From Pseudomonas gessardii (GTDB taxonomy: Bacteria; Pseudomonadota; Gammaproteobacteria; Pseudomonadales; Pseudomonadaceae): a DNA stretch of 64,000 bases. Each line of letters begins with the position of its first letter. Position 1 is the first letter of the stretch. The stretch lies in assembly GCF_001983165.1 (NCBI RefSeq), contig NZ_MNPU01000032.1, positions 1 through 64,000 on the forward strand, in the 5' to 3' direction. Both the position numbers and the translations under genes were made by a program. This document shows positions 35,204 through 44,528 of this stretch, in pieces. Below the pieces are notes generated by a model. It was not told the DNA's origin. It saw only the letters and a list, made by a program, of their open reading frames with translations, and made no database searches.

Positions 35204-36458
35204 CGATGTCTCCTCGTGCAGCACGGGGCAGGCGCAGCTCGGTGAGCGTGCCGCCTTCCTCATGGGGGTAAAGTTTCACCGAGCCGCCAGCGCGGGTTAC
35301 GCTGGCCTTGCTCAAGAACAGGCCCAGGCCGAAGCCCTTGCCCTTGGTGGTAAAGAATGGCTTGCCGATCTGCTCGGCAATGGCCAACGGCACACCCGCG
35401 CCGTGGTCGCGAATGCTGATGGTGAGGTTTTCCCAATCCCAGTCCAGTTGCACTTCCAACCCTTCCGGGCAGGCGTCAGCTGCATTGTTCAACAGGTTCA
35501 GCAGCGCCTGGGTCAGATCCGGCGGTGGCGCCATACGTGGCACTGTGCCCTGCCCCAGCAGGTGAAAACGGTAACTGGCTTCGGGCCGCATCAAGTGCCA
35601 GCGGTTCAGGGCTTCGTCCAGCCACTGGGTGACGTCTTGCATATCCACCGCCAGGCGCCGGTTGGCTTCAGCGGCGCGCACCAGTTGTTGCAAGGTCTGC
35701 TTGCACTGCTTGACCTGTTCCTGCAACACACCGAGGTCGTCTTGCAACGCCGGATCGTGATGGTCCTGGCGCATTTCCTTGATCAGCACGCTCATGGTCG
35801 CCAACGGTGTGCCCAACTCATGGGCCGCGCCAGCGGCCTGGGTGGCCACGGCCAGCAGTTGCTGGTCGCGCAGGCCTTCTTCGCGGCGGATGGCGCGCAG
35901 CTCTTCCTGGCGCCGCAGCTCTTCAGCCATGCGCGCGGCGAAGAAGGTGATCACCGCCGCCGACAGCGCGAAGCTCAGCCACATGCCGTAGATCTGCAGG
36001 TTTTCCCGGGCGATCGGGAAGGTTTCCAGGGGGTAGAACTGCGCCAGCAACAAGGTGTACAGCGCCAGGGCGATACCCGACAGGATCACCGAATAGCGCC
36101 ATGGCAAGGTCACGGCGGCGATGGTCAGCGGTACCAAGTAATAGGAGACGAAGGGGTTGGTGGAGCCCCCGGAGAAATACAGCAACACACTGTGGATAAA
36201 CAGGTCGCAGGCCAGTTGCAGGGCGTACTCCAACTCGGTCACCGGCCAGGTGGTGCGCAGGCGGATGGCCGTGAACACACACAGCACCGTGGAAAAGGCC
36301 AGGGTCACCCACAGTTGCAGCCAAGGCAGCGGCAGCAGTTCAAACCAGTAGGCGAGCCCGACGGAACCGGCCTGTGCGGCCAGCACCAGGGTGCGGATAA
36401 ACGTCAGGCGCCAGAGGTTCTGGCGAGTGGCGGAAGTCAGTTTTACGGGGGCGAGCAT
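35196..36458 (-). CDS. roxS: Redox sensor histidine kinase RoxS (RegB/PrrB family)
   Basis: The 420-residue kinase has six membrane helices, the quinone-binding motif GGSTNPF (97-103), the phosphorylated H213 in AHELGTPL and an ATP-binding domain (LNNAADA, GKGFGLGLFLS). A cysteine at 252 (QCKQTL) sits at about the spacing of the redox-active RegB Cys265. It should sense the ubiquinone pool and signal to RoxR. The cognate gene overlaps its 3' end. Confidence 0.95.
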   Translation of the reverse strand: MLAPVKLTSATRQNLWRLTFIRTLVLAAQAGSVGLAYWFELLPLPWLQLWVTLAFSTVLCVFTAIRLRTTWPVTELEYALQLACDLFIHSVLLYFSGGSTNPFVSYYLVPLTIAAVTLPWRYSVILSGIALALYTLLLAQFYPLETFPIARENLQIYGMWLSFALSAAVITFFAARMAEELRRQEELRAIRREEGLRDQQLLAVATQAAGAAHELGTPLATMSVLIKEMRQDHHDPALQDDLGVLQEQVKQCKQTLQQLVRAAEANRRLAVDMQDVTQWLDEALNRWHLMRPEASYRFHLLGQGTVPRMAPPPDLTQALLNLLNNAADACPEGLEVQLDWDWENLTISIRDHGAGVPLAIAEQIGKPFFTTKGKGFGLGLFLSKASVTRAGGSVKLYPHEEGGTLTELRLPRAARGDIDE

Positions 36459-36683
36459 GAGCTCTCCTGATGAGCGCTCCAGGCGGATCGCAGCAAGTAT
36501 AAACGAAGCGACGGTACAGGCAGCGCGTCTGTGGCCCTTTGACGCAGGTCATGGCTTTATGACGGGGCGGGCGATGTTGACCGTTCGTCGGCATCCTACC
36601 CAGATGTAGAGATTTTGTAACCCGCCGAACCCGAATCGCCCGTCTACAGTCTTACCGAATACGATCACCCTCAAGGAGCTTCC

Positions 36684-37391
36684 ATGTCACGTTTCACTCG
36701 CAGTGCCGTCGTTATTGCCCTCAGCGTTGCCAGCCTGCCTGCGCTGGCCGCCGATCAACTGCACTACAACCAGATTTCCCTGCGGGCCGAAGTCAGCCAG
36801 GAAGTGGCCCGTGACAAGATGATCGTCACTCTCTACACCGAGTCGCAAAACACCGACCCGGCTAAGCTCGCCGCCGAAGTCACGACCATCATGAACAAGG
36901 CGTTGGGCGAGGCTCGCGAAGTAAAAGGCGTGACCCTGCGCCAGGGCAGCCGCAACAGCTACCCGATCTACGACAACAAGAACCAGAAGATCACCGGCTG
37001 GCGCGAGCGCGCCGAACTGCGCCTGGAAAGCGCGGACTTCCCGGCGCTGTCCAAGCTCACCGGCGAGCTGCTCAACACCCTGAAAATGGACAATATGGAC
37101 TTCGCCATTGCCGACCCAACCCGCAAGGCCAGCGAAGATGCCCTGCTCAAGGATGCGGTCGCCGCGTTCAAGGCCCGCGCCCAACTGGCCACCGATGCAC
37201 TCGGCGGCAAGGGCTACAAGATCGTCAACCTGAACTTCAACACCAACGGCTACCCAATGCCGTACGCGCGAAATGGCGGCATGATGATGAAGGCGGCGGC
37301 AATGGATTCGGCGCCGACACCTGAAGTCGAAGCCGGCACCAGCCAGGTCAGCATGAGCGCCGATGGCGTGATTGAAGTACAGATGCCATAA
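36684..37391 (+). CDS. Periplasmic SIMPL-domain (DUF541) protein
   Basis: The 235-residue precursor has a signal peptide cleaved after SLPALA (about residue 22) and the SIMPL/DUF541 fold, found in E. coli YggE (linked to oxidative stress). The motif GWRERAELRLES is typical. Function is unknown here. AAGGAG precedes the ATG. It is a lone gene ending in a clear terminator. Confidence 0.9.
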   Translation: MSRFTRSAVVIALSVASLPALAADQLHYNQISLRAEVSQEVARDKMIVTLYTESQNTDPAKLAAEVTTIMNKALGEAREVKGVTLRQGSRNSYPIYDNKNQKITGWRERAELRLESADFPALSKLTGELLNTLKMDNMDFAIADPTRKASEDALLKDAVAAFKARAQLATDALGGKGYKIVNLNFNTNGYPMPYARNGGMMMKAAAMDSAPTPEVEAGTSQVSMSADGVIEVQMP

Positions 37392-37410
37392 GCCTTACCT
37401 GATGACCCAC

Positions 37411-37444
37411 AACGGCGGTAACCTCGGTGACCGCCGTTTTTTTT
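37411..37444 (+). terminator. Intrinsic terminator of the SIMPL-domain gene
   Basis: The stem ACGGCGGT / ACCGCCGT with loop AACCTCGGTG is followed by eight T residues. Confidence 0.92.
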
Positions 37445-37477
37445 GGCCGTTGTTTACCTGCCATCTCAGGGGTCACC

Positions 37478-39079
37478 ATGGATAGAACTGTCTTCAAGCC
37501 GCTCCTTCTCGCTGCCAGCCTGCTGGCGTGCATGCCCACGGCCCAGGCGGCAAGCACCCTGGTCTACTGCTCCGAAGCCAGCCCCGCCGGGTTCGATCCG
37601 AGCCAGTACACCAGCGGCACCGATTTTGATGCCTCGGCCGAAACCGTGTTCAACCGCCTGACCCAGTTCAAGCGCGGCGGGACCGAAGTCGAGCCGGGCC
37701 TGGCGACCCGTTGGGAGGTGTCCAAGGACGGCCTGGCCTACACCTTTCACCTGCGCGACGGGGTCAAGTTCCACAGCACCGAGTACTTCACCCCGACCCG
37801 CGACTTCAATGCCGACGATGTGCTGTTCACTTTCCAGCGCCTGCTGGACGCCAACCATCCATTCCGCCAGGCCTACCCGTCCGAGTCGCCGTACTTCACC
37901 GATATGGGCCTGAACACCACGATCAAAAGCGTGGAAAAGCTCGACGAGCACAGCGTGCGCTTCAACCTCAATAACGTCGATGCCGCTTTCGTACAGAACC
38001 TGGCCATGAGCTTTGCGTCCGTGCAATCGGCCGAGTACGCGGCGCAGTTGCTTAAAGACGGCAAGGCCGCCGATATCAACCAGAAACCGATCGGCACCGG
38101 GCCGTTTGTGTTCAAGCGCTACCAGAAGGACTCGCAGATTCGCTACGTCGCCAATAAAGACTATTGGAAGCCTGAGGATGTGAAACTCGACAGCCTGGTG
38201 TTTGCGATCACCCCGGACGCCGCGTCGCGCCTGCAAAAGCTCAAGGCCGGCGAATGCCAGGTCAGCGGCTACCCGCGCCCCTCGGATATCGAGGTGATGA
38301 AGCAGGATCCAAACCTGCGTGTGCTGCAGCAGGCAGGCTTCAACCTGGGCTTTCTGGCCTACAACGTGACCCATCCGCCGCTGGACCAGCTCAAGGTGCG
38401 CCAGGCCCTGGACATGGCCATCGATAAGCCGGCGATTATCCAGGCGGTGTACCAAAGTGCCGGGCAATTGGCGCAGAACGCACTGCCGCCGGCCCAGTGG
38501 TCTTATGACCCCAGCATCAAGGACGCACCGCACGACCCTGCCAAGGCCCGGGCGCTACTAAAAGAAGCAGGGGTTGCACCAGGTACCACCATCAATCTGT
38601 GGGCGATGACTGTGCAGCGCGCCTCCAATCCCAACGCGCGAATGTCGGCGCAGATGATCCAGCAGGATTGGGCCAAAGTCGGGATCACTGCCAATATCGT
38701 CAGCTATGAGTGGGGCGAATACATCAAGCGCGCAAAAAACGGCGAGCACGATGTGATGATCTACGGCTGGACCGGCGACAACGGCGACCCGGATAACTGG
38801 CTGGGCGTGCTCTACAGTTGTGCCGCGGTCAAGGGCAGCAACTATGCAAAATGGTGTAACCCGCAGTACGACCAACTGGTGCAGAAGGCCAAGCTCAGCA
38901 GTGACCGTGACGAACGCATCAAGTGGTATCAGCAGGCGCAAAAAATACTTAAGGATCAAGTACCTATAACGCCTATTGCAAACTCGACGGTTTTCCAGCC
39001 GCTGCGCAAGGAAGTCCAGGACTTCAAGATCAGCCCGTTTGGCCTGACACCGTTCTACGGCGTAAGTCTGAATAAGTAA
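37478..39079 (+). CDS. Peptide ABC transporter substrate-binding protein, paralogue 1
   Basis: The 533-residue periplasmic protein (SBP family 5, DppA-like) has a signal peptide ending PTAQA, then the family start ASTLVYCSEASPAGFDPSQY. The YGWTGDNGDPDNW motif, which forms part of the peptide pocket, is present. It is the first of four dppA-type genes at this locus and resembles dppA1 in the P. aeruginosa PA4496-PA4506 cluster. The ATG at 37478 is used, 34 bases after a terminator, so its promoter lies within or near the upstream gene end. A long hairpin follows. Confidence 0.92.
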   Translation: MDRTVFKPLLLAASLLACMPTAQAASTLVYCSEASPAGFDPSQYTSGTDFDASAETVFNRLTQFKRGGTEVEPGLATRWEVSKDGLAYTFHLRDGVKFHSTEYFTPTRDFNADDVLFTFQRLLDANHPFRQAYPSESPYFTDMGLNTTIKSVEKLDEHSVRFNLNNVDAAFVQNLAMSFASVQSAEYAAQLLKDGKAADINQKPIGTGPFVFKRYQKDSQIRYVANKDYWKPEDVKLDSLVFAITPDAASRLQKLKAGECQVSGYPRPSDIEVMKQDPNLRVLQQAGFNLGFLAYNVTHPPLDQLKVRQALDMAIDKPAIIQAVYQSAGQLAQNALPPAQWSYDPSIKDAPHDPAKARALLKEAGVAPGTTINLWAMTVQRASNPNARMSAQMIQQDWAKVGITANIVSYEWGEYIKRAKNGEHDVMIYGWTGDNGDPDNWLGVLYSCAAVKGSNYAKWCNPQYDQLVQKAKLSSDRDERIKWYQQAQKILKDQVPITPIANSTVFQPLRKEVQDFKISPFGLTPFYGVSLNK

Positions 39080-39117
39080 CAATCATGCCCCAACCGGGTG
39101 CGCCAGACACCTCGTTC

Positions 39118-39155
39118 GGGCTTATTCGGTGCACTCCACGCACCGAAAAAAGCCC
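39118..39155 (+). terminator. Long hairpin behind binding-protein gene 1
   Basis: GGGCTTATTCGGTGC pairs with GCACCGAAAAAAGCCC (15-16 bp, one mismatch). No T-tract follows, so it is more likely a 3'-end protecting hairpin or partial terminator. Confidence 0.55.
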
Positions 39156-39337
39156 TCAAAAATACAGTTTCGTGTCGAAAATTATATGAATGCGACATTC
39201 CTGTACGTTCGTACCACTCTTTGGCGGTTGTAGCCTCTCAACGTCTTGCAATGGGTATGGGGCCTGCATAAGTATCCGCAGGCCGACTCACGAGGTCGCC
39301 CTCAATTCCAAAAATGACAACAAATCATGAGGCCAAC

Positions 39338-40963
39338 ATGCTTAAACACGCAGTCATTCCGTTTTTAGTCAGCGCCGGTTTAATGGCCGCTGCACCTTTC
39401 GCCCAGGCGGCGACTAATCTGGTGTTCTGCTCCGAAGGGAGCCCGGCGGGTTTCGACCCAGGCCAGTACACCACCGGAACAGACTTCGATGCTTCGGCCG
39501 AAACCATGTTCAACCGGCTCAGCCAGTTCGAGCGCGGCGGCACCGCCGTGATTCCTGGCCTGGCCACCAAGTGGGATGTTTCCGAAGATGGCCTGACCTA
39601 CACCTTCCACCTGCGCGAAGGGGTCAAATTCCACACCACGCCGTACTTCAAGCCGACTCGTGAATTCAACGCCGACGACGTGCTCTTCACCTTCAACCGG
39701 ATGATCAATAAAGACGATCCGTTCCGTAAGGCCTACCCCACCGAGTTCCCGTATTTCACGGACATGGGGATGGACACCAACATCAAGAACATCGAGAAAA
39801 TCGACGACCACACCGTCAAGTTCACCCTTGGCACCGTGGACGCCGCGTTTATCCAGAACCTGGCCATGAGCTTCGCCTCGCTACAGTCGGCTGAATACGC
39901 AGCCCAACTGTTGAAGGACGGCAAGCCCCAGGACATCAACCAGAAGCCGGTCGGCACTGGTCCGTTCGTCTTCAAGAGCTACCAGAAAGACTCCAACATC
40001 CGCTTCACCGGCAACAAGGATTACTGGAAGCCTGAAGACGTGAAGATCGACAACCTGATCTTCGCCATCACCACCGACCCGTCGGTACGTGTACAAAAGC
40101 TCAAGAAGAACGAATGCCAGGTCACCCTCTTCCCGCGTCCGGCCGACCTCAAGGCCCTGGGCGAGGACAAGACCCTGAAACTGCCGCACCAGGCCGGTTT
40201 CAACCTGGGCTATATCGCCTACAACGTCATGCCGGTGCTCAAGGGCCAGACGGCCGCCAACCCATTGGCCGACCTGCGCGTACGCCAGGCCCTGGACATG
40301 TCGGTCAACAAGCAGCAGATCATCGACTCGGTGTACCAGGGCGCAGGCCAACTGGCGGTCAACGCCATGCCGCCGACCCAGTGGTCCTATGACGACACCA
40401 TCAAGGATGTCCCGCACGACGTGACCAAGGCCAAGGCACTGCTCAAGGAAGCCGGCGTCAAGGAAGGCACCGAAATCACCTTGTGGGCCATGCCCGTCCA
40501 GCGTCCGTATAACCCCAACGCCAAGCTGATGGCCGAGATGCTGCAGAACGACTGGAAGCAGATCGGCTTGAAGGTCAACATCGTCAGCTACGAGTGGGGC
40601 GAGTACATCAAGCGCTCCAAGGGCGGCGAGAACCAGGCCATGATCATCGGCTGGAGCGGTGACAATGGTGACCCGGACAACTGGCTGAACGTGCTGTTCG
40701 GCTGCGACTCCCTGGCCGGCAACAACTTCTCCAAATGGTGTGACAAGAAATTCGACGGCATCGTGAAAGAAGCCAAGGCCACCTCGGACGTCGCCAAGCG
40801 CACCGAACTGTACAAACAGGCGCAACACGTCCTCAAAGATGCAGTCCCCATGACACCTATCGCGCACTCGACGGTGTACCAACCCATGCGCAACAACGTA
40901 CAGGACTTCAAGATCAGCCCATTTGGCTTGAATTCCTTCTACGGGGTGAGCGTCAGCAAGTAG
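39338..40963 (+). CDS. Peptide ABC transporter substrate-binding protein, paralogue 2
   Basis: The 541-residue DppA-like protein has a signal peptide ending PFAQA and the family start TNLVFCSEGSPAGFDPGQY. It is closely similar to paralogues 1 and 3 over its full length. It carries a short insertion (VLKGQTAANPLADLRVRQA) not present in the others, near the region that closes over the ligand. GAGG lies six bases before the ATG at 39338; an in-frame ATG at 39314 is less likely. It has its own 258-base upstream region. Confidence 0.93.
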   Translation: MLKHAVIPFLVSAGLMAAAPFAQAATNLVFCSEGSPAGFDPGQYTTGTDFDASAETMFNRLSQFERGGTAVIPGLATKWDVSEDGLTYTFHLREGVKFHTTPYFKPTREFNADDVLFTFNRMINKDDPFRKAYPTEFPYFTDMGMDTNIKNIEKIDDHTVKFTLGTVDAAFIQNLAMSFASLQSAEYAAQLLKDGKPQDINQKPVGTGPFVFKSYQKDSNIRFTGNKDYWKPEDVKIDNLIFAITTDPSVRVQKLKKNECQVTLFPRPADLKALGEDKTLKLPHQAGFNLGYIAYNVMPVLKGQTAANPLADLRVRQALDMSVNKQQIIDSVYQGAGQLAVNAMPPTQWSYDDTIKDVPHDVTKAKALLKEAGVKEGTEITLWAMPVQRPYNPNAKLMAEMLQNDWKQIGLKVNIVSYEWGEYIKRSKGGENQAMIIGWSGDNGDPDNWLNVLFGCDSLAGNNFSKWCDKKFDGIVKEAKATSDVAKRTELYKQAQHVLKDAVPMTPIAHSTVYQPMRNNVQDFKISPFGLNSFYGVSVSK

Positions 40964-40973
40964 TGATCTCTGG

Positions 40974-41003
40974 CGGCGACGTTTCATAACGTCGCCGTTA
41001 TTG
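40974..41003 (+). terminator. Terminator-like hairpin behind binding-protein gene 2
   Basis: A perfect 10-bp stem CGGCGACGTT / AACGTCGCCG with a TCAT loop is followed by TTATT, a weak T-tract. Confidence 0.7.
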
Positions 41004-41268
41004 CATCCGCCCAGATCCTAGGAATCGAACTACCCCCGCACGGGCTGCCGTCCTACAGCAGCTAACTGCGCAGGTTCCGTCCGATACCTACAAGGTCTGT
41101 CCGGTTCTGCGCATTTACCGCCCTGCCCTCGTTCCCTAACGTCGAGGTAGGCAAACGCTCAGTTCCGATACGGCATTTGCTGTGGATGGGAGCAGTGCTT
41201 TCTCCATGCCAGGTAAGGCATGGCGATTGTTCACTGACGAAAACGATAAACATGGATTGGGGACCGTC
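41004..41268. other. Intergenic leader before binding-protein gene 3
   Basis: Between the paralogue-2 hairpin and the paralogue-3 start no coding frame is convincing. A small hairpin CCATGCC / GGCATGG lies at 41204-41223. In P. aeruginosa the corresponding gap between dppA2 and dppA3 holds a peptidase gene and the repressor gene psdR; neither is here. Confidence 0.6.
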
Positions 41269-42873
41269 ATGCGCCATACCACCGTTCTATCCGCGATATT
41301 CGGCACCAGCCTGTTGGCCGTCGCTTCGATGGGCCAGGCAGCCGAGAAGAAAAGCCTGGTGTTCTGCTCTGAAGGCAGCCCGGCCGGGTTCGATACCGCG
41401 CAATACACCACCGCCACCGACAACGATGCGGCCGAGCCGATTTACAACCGCCTGGTTGAGTTTGAAAAGGGCGAAACCGGCGTCATACCAGCGCTGGCGA
41501 CCCAGTGGGACATTTCACCAGACGGCCTGACCTATACCTTCCACCTGCGCCAAGGGGTGAAATTCCACAGCAACAAGGAATTCAAGCCGACACGGGACTT
41601 CAATGCCGATGACGTGCTGTTTACCTTCAACCGCATGCTTGATCCCGACCACCCGTTTCGCAAGGCCTACCCCACCGAGTTTCCGTACTTCAACGGGATG
41701 AGCCTGAACAAGAACATCGCCAAGGTCGAGAAAACCGACCCGCACACCGTGGTGATGACCCTGAACACGGTCGACGCCGCGTTTATCCAGAACATCGCCA
41801 TGAGCTTTGCCGCGATCCTCTCGGCCGAGTACGCCGAGCAACTGCTCAAGGCCGGTAAGCCCAGTGATATCAACCAGAAGCCGATTGGCACCGGGCCGTT
41901 TGTGTTCCAGCGTTACCAGAAGGATTCGCAGATCCGTTTCGCCGGCAACAAACACTACTGGGACCCGGGCAAGGTCAAGCTCGACCAACTGATCTTCGCC
42001 ATCAACACCGACGCCTCAGTGCGGGTGCAGAAGCTCAAGGCCAATGAATGCCAGGTCACCCTGCATCCACGCCCCGCCGATGTCGAGGCCCTCAAGGCCG
42101 ACCCGAACCTGCAACTGCTGACCAAACCCGGCTTTAACCTCGGCTACATCTCCTACAACGTGCGGCACAAGCCCTTCGACCAACTCGAAGTGCGCCAGGC
42201 CCTGGACATGGCGGTGAACAAGCAGAGCATTCTCAATGCCGTGTACCAGGGCGCGGGGCAACTGGCGGTCAACGGCATGCCGCCGACCCAGTGGTCTTAT
42301 GACGACAGCATCAAGGACGCCGCCTACAACCCGGAAAAAGCCAAGGAACTGCTCAAGGCCGCCGGCGTCAAGGAGGGCACCGAGGTCACGCTGTGGGCCA
42401 TGCCCGTCCAGCGCCCGTACAACCCCAACGCCAAGCTGATGGCCGAGATGCTGCAAAACGACTGGGCCAAGATCGGCCTCAAGGTCAAGATCGTCAGCTA
42501 TGAATGGGGCGAGTACATCAAGCGCACCAAGAACGGCGAACACGATATCAGCCTGATTGGCTGGACCGGCGACAACGGCGACCCGGACAACTGGCTGGGC
42601 ACCCTCTACAGCTGCGACGCCATCGGCGGGAACAACTACTCGATGTGGTGTGACCCGGCGTACGACAAGCTGATCAAGCAAGCCAAGGTCGTCACCGACC
42701 GTGAACAACGGACTGTTCTGTACAAACAGGCGCAGCAACTGCTCAAACAGCAGGTGCCGATCACGCCTGTCGCCCACTCGACGGTCAACCAGCCGTTAAG
42801 CACCAAGGTCGAAGGTTTCAAAGTGAGCCCCTTCGGCCGCAACGTGTTCTCGGGCGTCAGCGTCACCCCATAA
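41269..42873 (+). CDS. Peptide ABC transporter substrate-binding protein, paralogue 3
   Basis: The 534-residue DppA-like protein has a signal peptide ending MGQAA and the family start SLVFCSEGSPAGFDTAQY. The GWTGDNGDPDNW pocket motif is present. It lies directly upstream of the porin gene, like dppA3 upstream of opdP in P. aeruginosa. The ATG at 41269 (MRHTTVLS) is chosen, preceded by GGGGA; the open frame extends back to 41182 without signal-peptide features. Confidence 0.93.
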   Translation: MRHTTVLSAIFGTSLLAVASMGQAAEKKSLVFCSEGSPAGFDTAQYTTATDNDAAEPIYNRLVEFEKGETGVIPALATQWDISPDGLTYTFHLRQGVKFHSNKEFKPTRDFNADDVLFTFNRMLDPDHPFRKAYPTEFPYFNGMSLNKNIAKVEKTDPHTVVMTLNTVDAAFIQNIAMSFAAILSAEYAEQLLKAGKPSDINQKPIGTGPFVFQRYQKDSQIRFAGNKHYWDPGKVKLDQLIFAINTDASVRVQKLKANECQVTLHPRPADVEALKADPNLQLLTKPGFNLGYISYNVRHKPFDQLEVRQALDMAVNKQSILNAVYQGAGQLAVNGMPPTQWSYDDSIKDAAYNPEKAKELLKAAGVKEGTEVTLWAMPVQRPYNPNAKLMAEMLQNDWAKIGLKVKIVSYEWGEYIKRTKNGEHDISLIGWTGDNGDPDNWLGTLYSCDAIGGNNYSMWCDPAYDKLIKQAKVVTDREQRTVLYKQAQQLLKQQVPITPVAHSTVNQPLSTKVEGFKVSPFGRNVFSGVSVTP

Positions 42874-42889
42874 GAAAATAACCGGATGC

Positions 42890-42910
42890 GCAGAGCGAAG
42901 TTGGCTCTGC
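42890..42910 (+). other. Short hairpin behind binding-protein gene 3
   Basis: A 7-bp stem GCAGAGC / GCTCTGC with a 7-base loop and no T-tract lies between paralogue 3 and the porin gene. It probably protects the 3' end. Confidence 0.45.
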
Positions 42911-43043
42911 CGCAAACGTGTAGCTGTAATTCGCGAAATCTCCTACAGCAAACGTTTGCAAAGGCTTGAAGAGTTACACACCCAATAACCGGCTCACCTA
43001 ATAAGGCCGGTATTAAAAAAAGAGAACCAAAGGAGCTCCACCC

Positions 43044-44447
43044 ATGAAACTAAGCAGCAAAGTGCTACTGGCCATGGCCATCAGCAGCATCACGGCTACC
43101 GCCTATGCGGAATCCGTAAGCCAGGACTTCGTTCCAACCACACTGGCCGGCACCAGCGCCCAAAGCGAAGCCAAGGGCTTTGTCGAAGACTTCAGCCTGG
43201 GCGGCCAGACGCGTAACTGGTACTCCCACGAAAGCCTGTACCGGGGTGGCGCGTGGAAATACCAGAAGCATGGCCAGACCCTGACCGACCGTAACCGTAC
43301 CAACTGGGTACAGGGCACCATCCTCAACGCCAGCTCGGGGTTCACCCAAGGCACCGTAGGGGTCAAGACCGAAGTTGCGCTCTACAATGTCGTGGCCCTG
43401 GACCGCAGCCGACGCGATATCAAGGGTGGTTCAAACCGTACGCTGGCTCACTCCAACGGCGACGCCGTGGACCAGTGGAGCAAACTGGGCCTGGCCAACA
43501 TGCAGTTCCGTGTGTCCAACACCACTTTGACTGCCGGTCGCCAGAACTTCAGCACGCCGATTGTCGACACCATCGGCAACCGTGCCCTGCCCTCCAGCTT
43601 CCAGGGTGTGAGCTTCAACAGCGAAGAATTCAGCAACCTGTCGTTCCAGGGTGGCGTGTTTGACCGCGTTTCCCCACGTTCCGAACAGAGCCTGTCGAAA
43701 TTCCGTAGCGAGTACAGCCAGCAGGGTGCACGCAGCGCGACAACCGACAAGGTCTACACCCTGGGCGCCAACTACCAGCCGCTCAAAAGCCTGAAAACCA
43801 GCTTCTTCGGCGCCAACGTCAAGGACTTCTGGAACCAGTACTACTTCGGCGCAACCCACGAGCTGGGTGATAGCCAGGTCCTGTCCCTGACGACCGGCCT
43901 GAACTACTACAAGACCGTCGACGAAGGCAAAAAGTTGATGGGCGAAATCGACAACGATACTTACTCGCTGTCGCTGGGCCTGGCTCACCAGGCTCACAGC
44001 CTGACGTTCTCCTACCAGGAAGTTAACGGTAACGAGTACTTCGACTACCTGCACGAAACCAACGGCATCTACCTGGCCAACTCCCTGACGTCGGACTTCA
44101 ACGGCCCGAACGAGAAGTCCTTCCAGATCGCCTACGGCATCAACATGGCCGAATACGGCGTGCCGGGCCTGAAGTTCAACATCTACTCGGCACGCGGCTG
44201 GGGCATTGACGGTACTCACTACAAGGGTAACCGCAATGGCGCCTACGCCTACACCGGCATCGAAGTTCAAGACGGCGAGAAACACCAGGAATACGGTGTA
44301 GGCGCCGGTTACGCGATCCAGAGTGGTCCGCTCAAGGCCACGGCTATCCGTGCGACCTACGTCGAGCACCGTGGCAGCGAATTCCAATCTGACGGCAGCG
44401 TCAAAGAATTCCGCCTGGTTACCACCATCCCGTTCAACATCCTTTAA
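43044..44447 (+). CDS. OprD-family outer-membrane porin (OpdP-like, peptide uptake)
   Basis: The 467-residue precursor has a signal peptide ending TAYA, then the OprD-family sequence: FVEDFSLGGQTRNWYSHES, repeated amphipathic strands, and a C-terminal strand ending in IPFNIL. OprD-family porins are substrate-specific 18-strand channels. Position inside the dpp cluster matches P. aeruginosa opdP, which takes up glycine-glutamate dipeptide, so a peptide channel is inferred. AAAGGAG precedes the ATG. A 16-bp hairpin follows the stop. Confidence 0.92.
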   Translation: MKLSSKVLLAMAISSITATAYAESVSQDFVPTTLAGTSAQSEAKGFVEDFSLGGQTRNWYSHESLYRGGAWKYQKHGQTLTDRNRTNWVQGTILNASSGFTQGTVGVKTEVALYNVVALDRSRRDIKGGSNRTLAHSNGDAVDQWSKLGLANMQFRVSNTTLTAGRQNFSTPIVDTIGNRALPSSFQGVSFNSEEFSNLSFQGGVFDRVSPRSEQSLSKFRSEYSQQGARSATTDKVYTLGANYQPLKSLKTSFFGANVKDFWNQYYFGATHELGDSQVLSLTTGLNYYKTVDEGKKLMGEIDNDTYSLSLGLAHQAHSLTFSYQEVNGNEYFDYLHETNGIYLANSLTSDFNGPNEKSFQIAYGINMAEYGVPGLKFNIYSARGWGIDGTHYKGNRNGAYAYTGIEVQDGEKHQEYGVGAGYAIQSGPLKATAIRATYVEHRGSEFQSDGSVKEFRLVTTIPFNIL

Positions 44448-44456
44448 TTAGCGCCC

Positions 44457-44498
44457 GGTAGACGGCAGGCTCAGGACGAGCCTGCCGTCTACCTTTGT
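44457..44498 (+). terminator. Strong hairpin behind the porin gene
   Basis: A perfect 16-bp stem (44457-44472 with 44478-44493; arms start GGTAGACGG and end CCGTCTACC) and a 5-base loop are followed by TTTGTGTGG. It is probably a partial terminator that leaves the porin mRNA more abundant than downstream genes. Confidence 0.7.
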
Positions 44499-44528
44499 GT
44501 GGTTGAATCGATTGCAGAGGGCTCTTCA